From: Marinobacter sp. AC-23
GTDB lineage: Bacteria > Pseudomonadota > Gammaproteobacteria > Pseudomonadales > Oleiphilaceae
Reading direction: 5' to 3'
DNA length: 64,000 nucleotides
Assembly (NCBI RefSeq): GCF_001858325.1
Contig: NZ_MBPP01000067.1
Span: forward strand, 62,001-126,000
Shown: positions 1 to 7,194 of the stretch, piece after piece
Layout of the letters: every line of letters starts with the position of its first letter
Position numbering within the stretch: position 1 is the first letter of the stretch
Program-made: the position numbers and the translations under genes
The notes under the pieces: generated by a model
Told to the model about the DNA's origin: nothing
The model's database searches: none
Seen by the model: only the letters and a program-made list of their open reading frames with translations

Positions 1-792
1 GCCGAGCTGGAGATGCGCCTGGCACTTGCCCGTTCGCTGGCATCTCATAATGCGCAGCTAATACTGGTAGGTGAGAAAAAAGAAGGCATTGCCGGCGCAA
101 TCAAGCAATTGAAAGCGGTTGCCCCTCAGGCATACAAGGAAGACAGTGCGCGCCACTGCCAAGTGTGGTGTGCACAAACCATTGAACCGGCCCCCGGGTA
201 TCGGGTTCAGGAATGGTTAACCTGGGGCACGGCTGAGAGTGCGGGAGTGTCTGTTGAGGTTGCCGGGCTGCCGGGGATTTTCAGCCAGGATGGCCTGGAT
301 AATGGTACGCGCATGTTACTGGAGACCTTGGAAGAGCAGCCGGTTCGAGCTGACCGGCTGCTGGATTTCGCCTGTGGGGCAGGTGTTATAGGGGCCTGGC
401 TTCAGGCTTGGCAAGCCGAGAGCAAAGCACCTGTTGCCAGTGTTGACGGTGTAGATGTCCAGTCGCAAGCGGTTATATGCGCAAAGGAGACATACCGGCG
501 TAATGGCGCGACGGGTGCGATTGTTGCCTCTGACGGCCTTGCAAGCATTGATGATCTTTGGCCCGGTATTATTAGCAACCCCCCCTTTCATACCGGTGTA
601 AAAACCGATACCTCCATGACAGAGCAATTTCTACAAGACGTAAAACGTCATTTGCAGCCAGGTGGCGAACTGCGTTTGGTGGCGAACAGCTTCCTGCCTT
701 ATGAATCGCTCATCAAACGCTACATTGGGCGCGTGGAGCGTCTGCGCGAAGACGGGCGCTTTACGGTTTATCGTGCGTTTCGGGGGCTATAA
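1..792 (+). CDS. rsmC: 16S rRNA m2G1207 methyltransferase RsmC (5' end outside window)
   Basis: SAM-dependent enzyme of the RsmC family, which methylates G1207 of 16S rRNA in the small subunit. The frame is open from base 1, so the N-terminal part of the usual two-domain protein lies outside the window; the first in-frame ATG at 13 is probably internal. Seen: the SAM-binding motif I DFACGAGVIG about 117 residues after that ATG, and the catalytic NPPFH motif near residue 189, both in the C-terminal Rossmann domain. The C-terminal end FTVYRAFRGL is typical of the family. The next gene on the same strand is the related rlmG. Family assignment is sure; RsmC rather than another m2G enzyme is inferred from the overall match and the presence of a separate RlmG. 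Confidence 0.88.
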   Translation, partial: AELEMRLALARSLASHNAQLILVGEKKEGIAGAIKQLKAVAPQAYKEDSARHCQVWCAQTIEPAPGYRVQEWLTWGTAESAGVSVEVAGLPGIFSQDGLDNGTRMLLETLEEQPVRADRLLDFACGAGVIGAWLQAWQAESKAPVASVDGVDVQSQAVICAKETYRRNGATGAIVASDGLASIDDLWPGIISNPPFHTGVKTDTSMTEQFLQDVKRHLQPGGELRLVANSFLPYESLIKRYIGRVERLREDGRFTVYRAFRGL

Positions 793-800
793 CAAAAAAA

Positions 801-818
801 GCCCCTGGGGTGAGGGGC
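801..818 (-). terminator. Rho-independent terminator motif reading on the minus strand
   Basis: Six-base perfect stem GCCCCT / AGGGGC (801-806, 813-818) with a six-base loop. On the plus strand seven A residues precede it (794-800), so only a minus-strand transcript would end in the hairpin plus T-run. Both neighbours, rsmC and rlmG, are on the plus strand, so the orientation is odd; it would stop antisense RNA coming from rlmG. Confidence 0.45.
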
Positions 819-823
819 AAAAG

Positions 824-897
824 GTTGGCTTCCTGAATAAATGGAGCTAACCATGAAAGCGCTTAAGGAGAGGCTCCTTAAATGTGAACAAGCCAAC
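824..897 (+). promoter_or_regulatory. Nested inverted repeats in the rsmC-rlmG gap (possible structured leader)
   Basis: An outer perfect 8-bp stem, GTTGGCTT (824-831) with AAGCCAAC (890-897), encloses an inner perfect 8-bp stem, TTAAGGAG (863-870) with CTCCTTAA (874-881), whose loop is only AGG. No T-run follows, so this is not an ordinary terminator for rsmC. A small ORF with a good ribosome binding site runs through it. A role in controlling rlmG is inference; no known riboswitch class was recognised. Confidence 0.4.
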
Positions 898-915
898 GTT
901 AAGGTTATTTTCTAG
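853..915 (+). CDS. Possible 20-residue small protein or leader peptide
   Basis: ATG at 853 preceded by GGAG six bases upstream (843-846), reading MKALKERLLKCEQANVKVIF and a TAG stop at 913-915; an upstream in-frame ATG lies at 841. The peptide is basic and amphipathic in its first half. It ends 15 bases before the rlmG start and its codons contain the inner inverted repeat 863-881. It has the best ribosome binding site in this gap, better than that of rlmG, so translational coupling or a leader role is possible. No homology is claimed. Confidence 0.3.
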   Translation: MKALKERLLKCEQANVKVIF

Positions 916-930
916 AGTAATCAGCCTAAA

Positions 931-2112
931 ATGGCATCTTTTAAACAAATCTCCTTCCGGATGCCTAATATGACAATCGCTGTGCTGGATTTTCCCGGTG
1001 GTAGCCTGGTTCTGAGTCGCTCCGGCACAAATGATCCTAGCCTTCGCGCCTGGAGCGCCGCCGACGAACTGCTCTTGCAGGAATCTTATAACCGCATAGA
1101 GGTGGCGCCAGCTTCCCGGGTTTTAGTCATTGACGACCAGTATGGTGCGTTAACGTTGGCGTTAGCCTCGATTGCTCCGGATGTCGTCGCAGACAGTGCC
1201 CAGCTAAATACTGCGCTGGCGCTCAATGCGAGCCAGAACCCCGGCAGTGAGGCACCATCGCAGGTATACAGCTGGCTGCAGCCTCCTGTAGGCACCTACG
1301 ATCTGATTCTGATGAAAATTCCCCGCGAATCGGACTATCTGGCTTGGCTGCTGCGCTGGGCCAATGGCGCACTCAAACCAGGTGGAACCATACTGGCCGC
1401 GGGAATGATCAAGCACTTGCCAGATCGCAGTGTGGATATTTTTGCCGGAGCGGTAGAAGTGCAAAGCGTAAGCAGGGCGGTAAAAAAAGCCCGGATGGTC
1501 ATATGTGGCGCCGGCCAAGCCACGCTGGATAGCTGGCCAGGCACTTGGAAAGGCTACGAGATGGAACACGGAGGCGCTCGCGTTGCCGCTATGCCGGCGG
1601 TGTTTGCCCGGGAAAAACTGGATATTGGCACACGGCTGATGCTGCCCCATCTCAACCCTGCACTGAAGCTATGTGAGCCAGGCGGGCGTGTTCTGGACCT
1701 TGCTTGTGGCAATGGTGTTCTGGGGCTGAGTGCGTTGACTGAAAAACCAGATATCGAGATCACCTTTAGTGATGTTTCCAGTCAGGCCGTTCTGAGCGCG
1801 CGCCGTAATGTGGAAGCTGCTTTTCCTGGCGCCAAGGCTTTGTTTAAGCATGCGGATGGAATTGTTGGCCACCACAAGCCGTTTGAGAGAATTCTGTTAA
1901 ATCCGCCATTTCATGAAGGTGGGGTGGTGGGGGATCATATTGCCCTGAGGCTTTTTGAACAAGCGTCCCGAAACCTGACTGCAACGGGTCGCTTGTTGAT
2001 GGTGGGGAACCGACACCTTGGGTACCACCGGAGCTTGCGACGCTTTTTTTCGCAAGTCCGTCAGGTAGATGCTAGCCCTAAGTTCGTTGTTTTCGAAGCT
2101 TGGCAAGGGTGA
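931..2112 (+). CDS. rlmG: 23S rRNA m2G1835 methyltransferase RlmG
   Basis: SAM-dependent methyltransferase of the RsmC/RlmG group that modifies G1835 of 23S rRNA. Two-domain layout: a degenerate N-terminal Rossmann half (residues 1-190, with the RAWSAADELLLQ segment typical of RlmG) and a catalytic C-terminal half with motif I VLDLACGNGVLGL near residue 254 and NPPFH near 323. Length 393 is close to the E. coli enzyme (about 378). An alternative start is the ATG at 961, which gives a protein beginning MPNMTIAVLDFPGG and lines up better with relatives; neither start has a strong ribosome binding site. It follows its paralogue rsmC, suggesting an old tandem duplication of rRNA modification genes. 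A hairpin covers the stop codon. Confidence 0.88.
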   Translation: MASFKQISFRMPNMTIAVLDFPGGSLVLSRSGTNDPSLRAWSAADELLLQESYNRIEVAPASRVLVIDDQYGALTLALASIAPDVVADSAQLNTALALNASQNPGSEAPSQVYSWLQPPVGTYDLILMKIPRESDYLAWLLRWANGALKPGGTILAAGMIKHLPDRSVDIFAGAVEVQSVSRAVKKARMVICGAGQATLDSWPGTWKGYEMEHGGARVAAMPAVFAREKLDIGTRLMLPHLNPALKLCEPGGRVLDLACGNGVLGLSALTEKPDIEITFSDVSSQAVLSARRNVEAAFPGAKALFKHADGIVGHHKPFERILLNPPFHEGGVVGDHIALRLFEQASRNLTATGRLLMVGNRHLGYHRSLRRFFSQVRQVDASPKFVVFEAWQG

Positions 2113-2121
2113 TTGCCAAGC
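2098..2121. terminator. Hairpin over the rlmG stop codon, between convergent genes
   Basis: Perfect 9-bp inverted repeat GCTTGGCAA (2098-2106) and TTGCCAAGC (2113-2121) with a 6-base loop that contains the rlmG TGA. The convergent ribE ends five bases later. There is no T-run on either strand, so it is at best a weak or Rho-assisted bidirectional terminator, or an mRNA 3'-end stabiliser. Confidence 0.4.
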
Positions 2122-2125
2122 CTGC

Positions 2126-2746
2126 TTATAACGCTGGTGCCGGGCGGTCATAACCCAGGCGTGCCAGGGTGTCCACGATGGTCTGTGTTTGGCTGTCGAT
2201 TTCAATATTGACCCGCGCCCCCTCATTTATTGCGCGAAAGGTTGTGGCCCGCAGAGTTTCGGGAATCAGGTGAATATTGAAGCGATTGCCTACCACCTCA
2301 CCTATGGTCAGGCTGGCGCCATTGATTGCGATATAGCCTTTGGGAAAGATATAGCGGGCCCACTGATCGGGGACTTCCAACCAAATAGTCACGTTGTTTT
2401 CTGGCCGCAAAATCTCAACAACGCTTGCGGTGGTGTGTATGTGCCCAGATAGAAGATGGCCGCCAATTTCATCTCCAATGCGCGCTGCCCGCTCAAAATT
2501 GATGGTGTCTCCCGGCTTCAAACTACCAAGTGTTGTCAGGCTCAGAGTTTCCTGCATAGCGTCAAAAAATAGGGTAGCGCCAGCTTGGCGAGTAACGGTC
2601 AGACAGGTGCCGTTGATCGCAACCGATGCCCCTATGTTGATGCCCTCCGCGCGGCTATCCGGTAACCGGATTGCAAAGGTACTCAACCCGGTTGCAGCAG
2701 TAACCTCTTCAACAGTAGCAATACCCTGGACAATACCTGTGAACAT
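2126..2746 (-). CDS. ribE: Riboflavin synthase, alpha chain
   Basis: Catalyses the dismutation of two 6,7-dimethyl-8-ribityllumazine molecules to riboflavin, the last step of riboflavin synthesis. The protein has two lumazine-binding repeats (about 1-97 and 98-190), starts with the invariant MFTGIVQG and carries the conserved GHLLSGHIHTTA and ASLTIGEV segments. The 206-residue length and the MFTGIVQG/ SLTLGSLK pattern resemble E. coli RibC (also called RibE). It stands alone here, not in a rib operon. Its product feeds FMN and FAD, heavily used by the Nqr and Nuo complexes further along, though that link is only metabolic. Start is clear. Confidence 0.92.
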   Translation of the reverse strand: MFTGIVQGIATVEEVTAATGLSTFAIRLPDSRAEGINIGASVAINGTCLTVTRQAGATLFFDAMQETLSLTTLGSLKPGDTINFERAARIGDEIGGHLLSGHIHTTASVVEILRPENNVTIWLEVPDQWARYIFPKGYIAINGASLTIGEVVGNRFNIHLIPETLRATTFRAINEGARVNIEIDSQTQTIVDTLARLGYDRPAPAL

Positions 2747-2937
2747 AAACAGACCTCATTAGAGAGCGGTGGGCAACAAACGCCAGAAAGCATAACGAGC
2801 GAGATTGCTGTTGCCAAGCCTAGCTGGGCTACGAGCCTGTTTTAAGAGGTCGGATTCAAGAAATATCTGGCGTTGTCGATACACTGTTAGGAGATGTTCA
2901 AACAACAGATGTTCGTTAACGCCTTGGGTGAATTGTT

Positions 2938-3813
2938 ATGACTCAGAACCCGTCCGCCGCAGAGGCACTAACACAAATAGCACCGGACGCAGTATTACGG
3001 CCAGGGCGAGCGGCTGATCCTGTGCCTGGTGAGCCTGCAGGAGCTGTGGCTCAGAATGCCTCCCCGGCGTTGGCGGATGCAGCTCAGCAAGATGGCTTAG
3101 CCGAAGCCCCATTGGCGCAGAGCGACCCGCCTGATCAAGAGCAAGGTGAAAATCGCGAAGAAGCAGGGCCGGTGCGGGCTGAGTCTCGTCAGCGCAAATT
3201 AAGGTTGATGTTGCGCCAATGCGACCGTGTATTGCTGATGGATTTTGATCTGTTGGCCATGAATGAATGGCCAGATAACTTCAGTGTTGCGGCCGCCCGC
3301 CGTAGTCGGGATCTGTGGTTGTTCAGCGTCCTGGTTGCGGCAACAGTATTTCTAAGTGGGCTTACAGGTTTTGTGCCTGCCTGGCTTGCTGGGGGCGGGT
3401 TCGGCGCCTTTGTTATTATTTTATTGTTGGGCACTCCCGTTGTTCGTGGCATTTATACCTCGGCACCGTCCTATCTGGATTTGTTAATCAAGCGACAACG
3501 TATGATGCGAGACGCGCGAAAACATGCAGAGCACCTTGAGAGTAAAGAGGGGTTAATCTGGCAATGTGAGCGCATGGCAGACTTTAATCCCGCTCTGAAA
3601 AATACACGGTTCAGCAGGCTTTTGGGCTTATCGGAACAAAAGGCTCTGCCTCGGGCGCTGTCCCGCCGCGAGCATGTAAGACTCTATCTAATCTATCTTC
3701 TTGAGGCGGAAAAAGCGTATGGTCGGGTTCAGGCTGCCTTCTTTGAGGGAAATCAGACGGCCATCGACCAAGGTTGGCAGGCTGTGGCCTTAGCGCCGGA
3801 GGAGAGGGCTTGA
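2938..3813 (+). CDS. Unknown two-helix membrane protein with disordered N-terminus
   Basis: Not recognised. Residues 1-85 are rich in Ala, Pro, Glu, Asp and Gln and look disordered. A charged stretch RQRKLRLMLRQCDRVLLMDFDLL follows in outline (about 84-106). Two transmembrane helices lie at about 126-148 and 151-170, and the C-terminal 120 residues look soluble and helical, with many Arg and Glu. Such a layout fits an inner-membrane protein with both ends in the cytoplasm. It lies between ribE (opposite strand) and psrA; its stop codon overlaps the psrA -35 box, so the two are not co-transcribed from the psrA promoter. Codon use is like that of its neighbours, and the frame is intact, so it is probably a real gene. 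Confidence 0.7.
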   Translation: MTQNPSAAEALTQIAPDAVLRPGRAADPVPGEPAGAVAQNASPALADAAQQDGLAEAPLAQSDPPDQEQGENREEAGPVRAESRQRKLRLMLRQCDRVLLMDFDLLAMNEWPDNFSVAAARRSRDLWLFSVLVAATVFLSGLTGFVPAWLAGGGFGAFVIILLLGTPVVRGIYTSAPSYLDLLIKRQRMMRDARKHAEHLESKEGLIWQCERMADFNPALKNTRFSRLLGLSEQKALPRALSRREHVRLYLIYLLEAEKAYGRVQAAFFEGNQTAIDQGWQAVALAPEERA

Positions 3814-3838
3814 CATAAATGTGCGTCAAACGTATGTT
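3810..3838 (+). promoter_or_regulatory. Sigma-70 promoter of psrA
   Basis: -35 TTGACA (3810-3815, full consensus), 17-base spacer, -10 TATGTT (3833-3838). The first base pairs of the -35 box overlap the stop codon of the upstream gene. The -10 box lies inside the PsrA operator, as expected for a self-repressed gene. Confidence 0.65.
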
Positions 3839-3853
3839 TCAAACAGACGTTTG
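3827..3853 (+). promoter_or_regulatory. Tandem PsrA operators
   Basis: Two half-site pairs: CAAAC-N4-GTTTC (3827-3840) and CAAAC-N4-GTTTG (3840-3853). The published PsrA consensus in Pseudomonas is G/CAAAC-N(2-4)-GTTTG/C, so the second is a perfect match and the first differs only in its last base's choice. They share one C at 3840 and cover the -10 box and likely start site, which predicts autorepression relieved by long-chain fatty acids or acyl-CoA. Confidence 0.75.
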
Positions 3854-3873
3854 CTAGAGGCACCGAAAACAAC

Positions 3874-4551
3874 ATGGCCCAGTCTGATACTGTTGACCGA
3901 ATTCTTGATGCGGCAGAAGAGCTGTTTGCTGAACGGGGTTTTTCAGAAACTTCTTTGCGCATGATCACCAGCAAGGCCCGGGTAAACCTGGCAGCTGTTA
4001 ATTACCACTTTGGCTCCAAAAATGCGCTGATTCATGCTGTTTTTGGACGCTTTTTGACACCGTTTTCAGCAACACTTGGAAACGCGTTTGATGAGCTTGA
4101 GGCCAGCTGTAAAGGTAATCCACCCACGCTGAACCAGACGCTTTGGGCGCTTACGGCAAGCGCCATTCGCATGCCGCAGCGGAATGAAAGGGGTATTTCG
4201 ATTTTCATGCGGCTTCTTGGGCTTGCGTATACTCAATCCCAAGGGCATTTGCGCAAATTTCTGGAGCAGGAATACAGTCAGCCTTTCGGCCGCTTTATGG
4301 GTTTGCTTAAAGAGGCAACACCTGAGCTCTCAGCTGTAGATCGTTACTGGCGTATCCAGTTTATGCTAGGGGCAACTGCGTTTACCATGTCCAGTAGCGA
4401 TGCTCTGCGGGATATTCTGCGCAATAAACTGGGCGTGGAAACCACGGTTCAGGAAATTGCGGCGCGTCTTGTGCCATTCCTGGCCGCCGGGATGCAAGCC
4501 CATGACACCGTTCTGGTTCCCCCTGCTGACTTCAAGATCCCGGTTGCCTGA
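3874..4551 (+). CDS. psrA: TetR-family fatty-acid-responsive regulator PsrA
   Basis: Dimeric TetR repressor. In Pseudomonas PsrA represses itself and beta-oxidation genes, activates rpoS, and lets go of DNA when it binds long-chain fatty acids such as oleate. The N-terminal helix-turn-helix spans about residues 8-52 (TSLRMITSKARVNLAAVNYHF region) and is almost identical in pattern to P. aeruginosa PsrA, starting MAQS(D/E)TV(D/E)RILDAAE. The ligand-binding domain carries the family's SIFMRLLGLA and SQSQGHLR segments. Length 225 fits. The tandem operator upstream and the same neighbourhood (phosphorylase, mfd, gap, nqr) as in Pseudomonas support the name; there nagZ lies beside psrA, here an L,D-transpeptidase gene does. 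Confidence 0.9.
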   Translation: MAQSDTVDRILDAAEELFAERGFSETSLRMITSKARVNLAAVNYHFGSKNALIHAVFGRFLTPFSATLGNAFDELEASCKGNPPTLNQTLWALTASAIRMPQRNERGISIFMRLLGLAYTQSQGHLRKFLEQEYSQPFGRFMGLLKEATPELSAVDRYWRIQFMLGATAFTMSSSDALRDILRNKLGVETTVQEIAARLVPFLAAGMQAHDTVLVPPADFKIPVA

Positions 4552-4606
4552 CCTGTACCGTCTCGGTTAGGCTTCTCCCTTATCACTCGGGGGAGCTCAA
4601 ACCGTT

Positions 4607-5107
4607 TTGAAGCATTGCAACCGCACCGCCTGCGCAATTGACATTAGCCTAAATGATCAAACCCTTGCTCTGCTAGACAGCAATGGTGGCATCGTCGCAA
4701 GCTACCCCGTTTCTACAGCGCTCAATGGCGTGGGCGAGCAACATGGTAGCGGGTGCACCCCAGCGGGGGCGCACTATATACGCGCCATGATAGGTGCCGG
4801 GCTCCCTGCCAATACTGTTTTCCGAGCTCGCCGTTCCACTGGCGAGATATATAGCCCCCAGCTGGCTGCCAGATACCCTGATCGAGACTGGGTCCTGAGC
4901 CGCATATTATGGCTTTGTGGGCAGGAGCCCGGGAAAAATCGTGGTGCTGGTGTTGATACCTTTCGCAGATTTATATACATACACGGTACGCCCAATACGG
5001 AGCCCATGGGGCTGGCGTTGTCCCATGGATGTATTCGTATGCGCAATGATGACGTGATTGAGCTGTTCGACCTTGCCTGGCCGGGTATGCCGGTTACGAT
5101 CCGCTAA
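4607..5107 (+). CDS. L,D-transpeptidase (YkuD domain)
   Basis: A YkuD-fold cysteine transpeptidase, a class that makes 3-3 cross-links in peptidoglycan or attaches lipoproteins to it. The active-site signature is complete: IHGTPN (His about 126) and SHGCIRM with the nucleophile Cys about 142. No signal peptide or extra peptidoglycan-binding domain is visible and the protein is short (166 residues), so it may be cytoplasmic, like some small YkuD proteins of pseudomonads and marinobacters, or the true start may differ. The start used is TTG at 4607, with a GGGGGAG ribosome binding site about 15 bases upstream. It follows psrA by 55 bases on the same strand. Substrate unknown. Confidence 0.82.
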   Translation: MKHCNRTACAIDISLNDQTLALLDSNGGIVASYPVSTALNGVGEQHGSGCTPAGAHYIRAMIGAGLPANTVFRARRSTGEIYSPQLAARYPDRDWVLSRILWLCGQEPGKNRGAGVDTFRRFIYIHGTPNTEPMGLALSHGCIRMRNDDVIELFDLAWPGMPVTIR

Positions 5108-5140
5108 AACCAGATTGATTAGACTGATTCGAGGAATTCC

Positions 5141-6412
5141 ATGATCGGAGAAATGATGTCCACCCTGAACGGTTGGATCAAGAGTTTCGGTGTGCTCTCG
5201 GAAGCATGGCGTGTGGGCATCGTGGTGTTTGCCTTGGTGTTCGGAACTGCCACCGTTGCGTACATTGCCGGCCATGTCATTGGCGCGTTGGAGCGCAAGT
5301 TCGCCAATACCGATAACGTCTGGGATGACGCAGCACTTCACGCTATCAGAACGCCTGTAGTGGCTTTTGTCTGGTTGCAGGGTGTGTATTGGGCGGCCGA
5401 AGTGGCCCACCATTATTCCTCAGCAGTGATATTTGAGGCCAATGGAACCGTGTTACAGGTTGGCTTTATATTTATTGTTGTTTGGGCATTGCTGAGGGTA
5501 ATCAAGGCGATTGAGGGTATTCTTGTTTCTCCCGTAAAAATGCAAAAGCCCATGGACTACACCACCATTAATGCGGTGAGTAAGGTGTCCCGGGCAGTGG
5601 TGATTATTACGGCGATTTTGATCAGCATGCAATCGTTGGGTTATAGCATTTCCGGAGTGATGGCTTTCGGTGGCGTTGGTGGTATAGCGGTGGGCTTTGC
5701 AGCGAAAGATTTGCTGGCCAACTTTTTTGGCGGTTTTATCATCCACTTGGACAGACCGTTTAAAGTGGGTGATTGGGTGCGTTCGCCGGATCGCAATATT
5801 GAGGGCACGGTGGAGCAAATTGGTTGGCGTCTGACCACTATTCGAACATTTGATAAGCGCCCTCTTTATGTTCCGAATGCGGCGTTTACAACCATCGCGG
5901 TAGAAAATCCCTCGCGAATGACGAACCGGCGCATTTCAGAGACTATCGGTATCCGCTATGCAGACGTCACTCAAATGCAGACCATTGTTGCAGACATACG
6001 GTCAATGCTTGAGAAACATGAGGATATTGAGAACAAGCAAACGCTGATTGTGAATTTCTTGGCGTTTAGCCACTCGTCGCTGGACATCATGGTTTATGCC
6101 TTCACCAAGACAACCCAATGGGTTAGGTATCATGAAGTAAAGCAGGATGTGCTGCTGAAAATCAGTGACGTTATCGAGGGGCATGGTGGGCAAGTAGCCT
6201 TCCCGACACAAACCATACATATCAATGAAGGCAGTCAGGACTCCGAGTATGAGAGCGATCGCGACGAGCAGGTCGAATGCGAAGAGAGTCGCGCTGAAAT
6301 GCGGGCCCCCCAAGGGAACAAGCGTGCAGCCCGGCGTGATCGTAGCCGCCGTCATGACACTCAGGCGGGCGACGTAGGTGAGCAATCCATGGATGCGGGA
6401 GATGGAGATTGA
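5141..6412 (+). CDS. Small-conductance mechanosensitive channel, MscS family
   Basis: Inner-membrane channel that opens under membrane tension to release solutes. Four or five transmembrane helices are visible (about 22-48, 70-90, 103-122, 148-170), then the Gly/Ala-rich pore helix of MscS around 174-200 (GGVGGIAVGFAAKDLLANFF) and the beta domain starting FKVGDWV; the upper C-terminal domain ends near residue 362. A polyampholytic tail of about 60 residues follows, full of Asp, Glu, Arg and Gln, which is not usual for the family. The stop TGA overlaps the next start (TGATG), so it is probably co-transcribed with the phosphorylase gene. Confidence 0.87.
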   Translation: MIGEMMSTLNGWIKSFGVLSEAWRVGIVVFALVFGTATVAYIAGHVIGALERKFANTDNVWDDAALHAIRTPVVAFVWLQGVYWAAEVAHHYSSAVIFEANGTVLQVGFIFIVVWALLRVIKAIEGILVSPVKMQKPMDYTTINAVSKVSRAVVIITAILISMQSLGYSISGVMAFGGVGGIAVGFAAKDLLANFFGGFIIHLDRPFKVGDWVRSPDRNIEGTVEQIGWRLTTIRTFDKRPLYVPNAAFTTIAVENPSRMTNRRISETIGIRYADVTQMQTIVADIRSMLEKHEDIENKQTLIVNFLAFSHSSLDIMVYAFTKTTQWVRYHEVKQDVLLKISDVIEGHGGQVAFPTQTIHINEGSQDSEYESDRDEQVECEESRAEMRAPQGNKRAARRDRSRRHDTQAGDVGEQSMDAGDGD

Positions 6413-7194
6413 TGTCTGAAACCAGCAGTGTGGTTGGTATTATTGGTGGCACCGGCCTGACCACTTTGTCGGGCCTTGATATTACGGGCGCGCGAACCGT
6501 TGAAACACCTTGGGGCTCGCCTTCGTCAGAGCTGGTCGAGGGGAGCTTTGATGGGCAGTCTGTTGTGTTCCTGTCCCGGCACGGTAATCCCCACAGGATT
6601 CCCCCCCACCAAGTGAACTACAGAGCGAATATAAAAGCGCTTTATGATGCCGGCGTACGTACGGTGATTGGCGTGAACGCTGTGGGTGGGATACATCGGG
6701 ATATGGGGCCCGCCTGTGTGGTTATCCCTGAGCAAATCATTGATTACACCTGGGGTAGGGCAGGCACGTTCTTTGAGGGCGATCTGGAGCAGGTAACCCA
6801 TATCGACTTTACCTGGCCTTACGACCAGGGTGCCCGCAGCATTCTGATGCAAGCTGCAACGGCCCATGATGTGCCGTTTGCCGGGTTTGGAGTCTATGGT
6901 GCGACTCAGGGTCCAAGGCTTGAAACAGCAGCCGAAATACGTCGCATGGAGCGGGATGGGTGTGATTTGGTAGGGATGACCGGCATGCCAGAAGCCGCTT
7001 TGGCGGCCGAGCTGGGTATGAGGTACGTGTGCTTGGGGTTGGTAGTTAACTGGGCGGCAGGGAAGTCAGACCACATTATTACCATGGCAGAAATTGAAGC
7101 GGCCATCGAGCAGGGCATGTCTGGTGTCAGACAGATTCTCGAAACGTCGATGGCCGATCTTGGTGTGCTTACTGCTTTGGCTCAACCTTCCTGA
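6412..7194 (+). CDS. S-methyl-5'-thioadenosine / thioinosine phosphorylase
   Basis: Purine nucleoside phosphorylase family 2 enzyme. It splits methylthioadenosine, or in P. aeruginosa (PA3004) methylthioinosine, into a base and 5-methylthioribose-1-phosphate, recycling the by-product of polyamine synthesis. Seen: the phosphate-binding IIGGTGL start, SRHGNPHRIPPHQVNYRAN, GVNAVGG and the substrate-binding region TGPRLETAAEI / GMTGMPEA. The ATG at 6412 overlaps the mscS stop. Which substrate it prefers cannot be fixed by eye; the P. aeruginosa-like neighbourhood argues for methylthioinosine. Its 3' end overlaps the convergent csiV-like gene by 26 bases. Confidence 0.88.
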   Translation: MSETSSVVGIIGGTGLTTLSGLDITGARTVETPWGSPSSELVEGSFDGQSVVFLSRHGNPHRIPPHQVNYRANIKALYDAGVRTVIGVNAVGGIHRDMGPACVVIPEQIIDYTWGRAGTFFEGDLEQVTHIDFTWPYDQGARSILMQAATAHDVPFAGFGVYGATQGPRLETAAEIRRMERDGCDLVGMTGMPEAALAAELGMRYVCLGLVVNWAAGKSDHIITMAEIEAAIEQGMSGVRQILETSMADLGVLTALAQPS

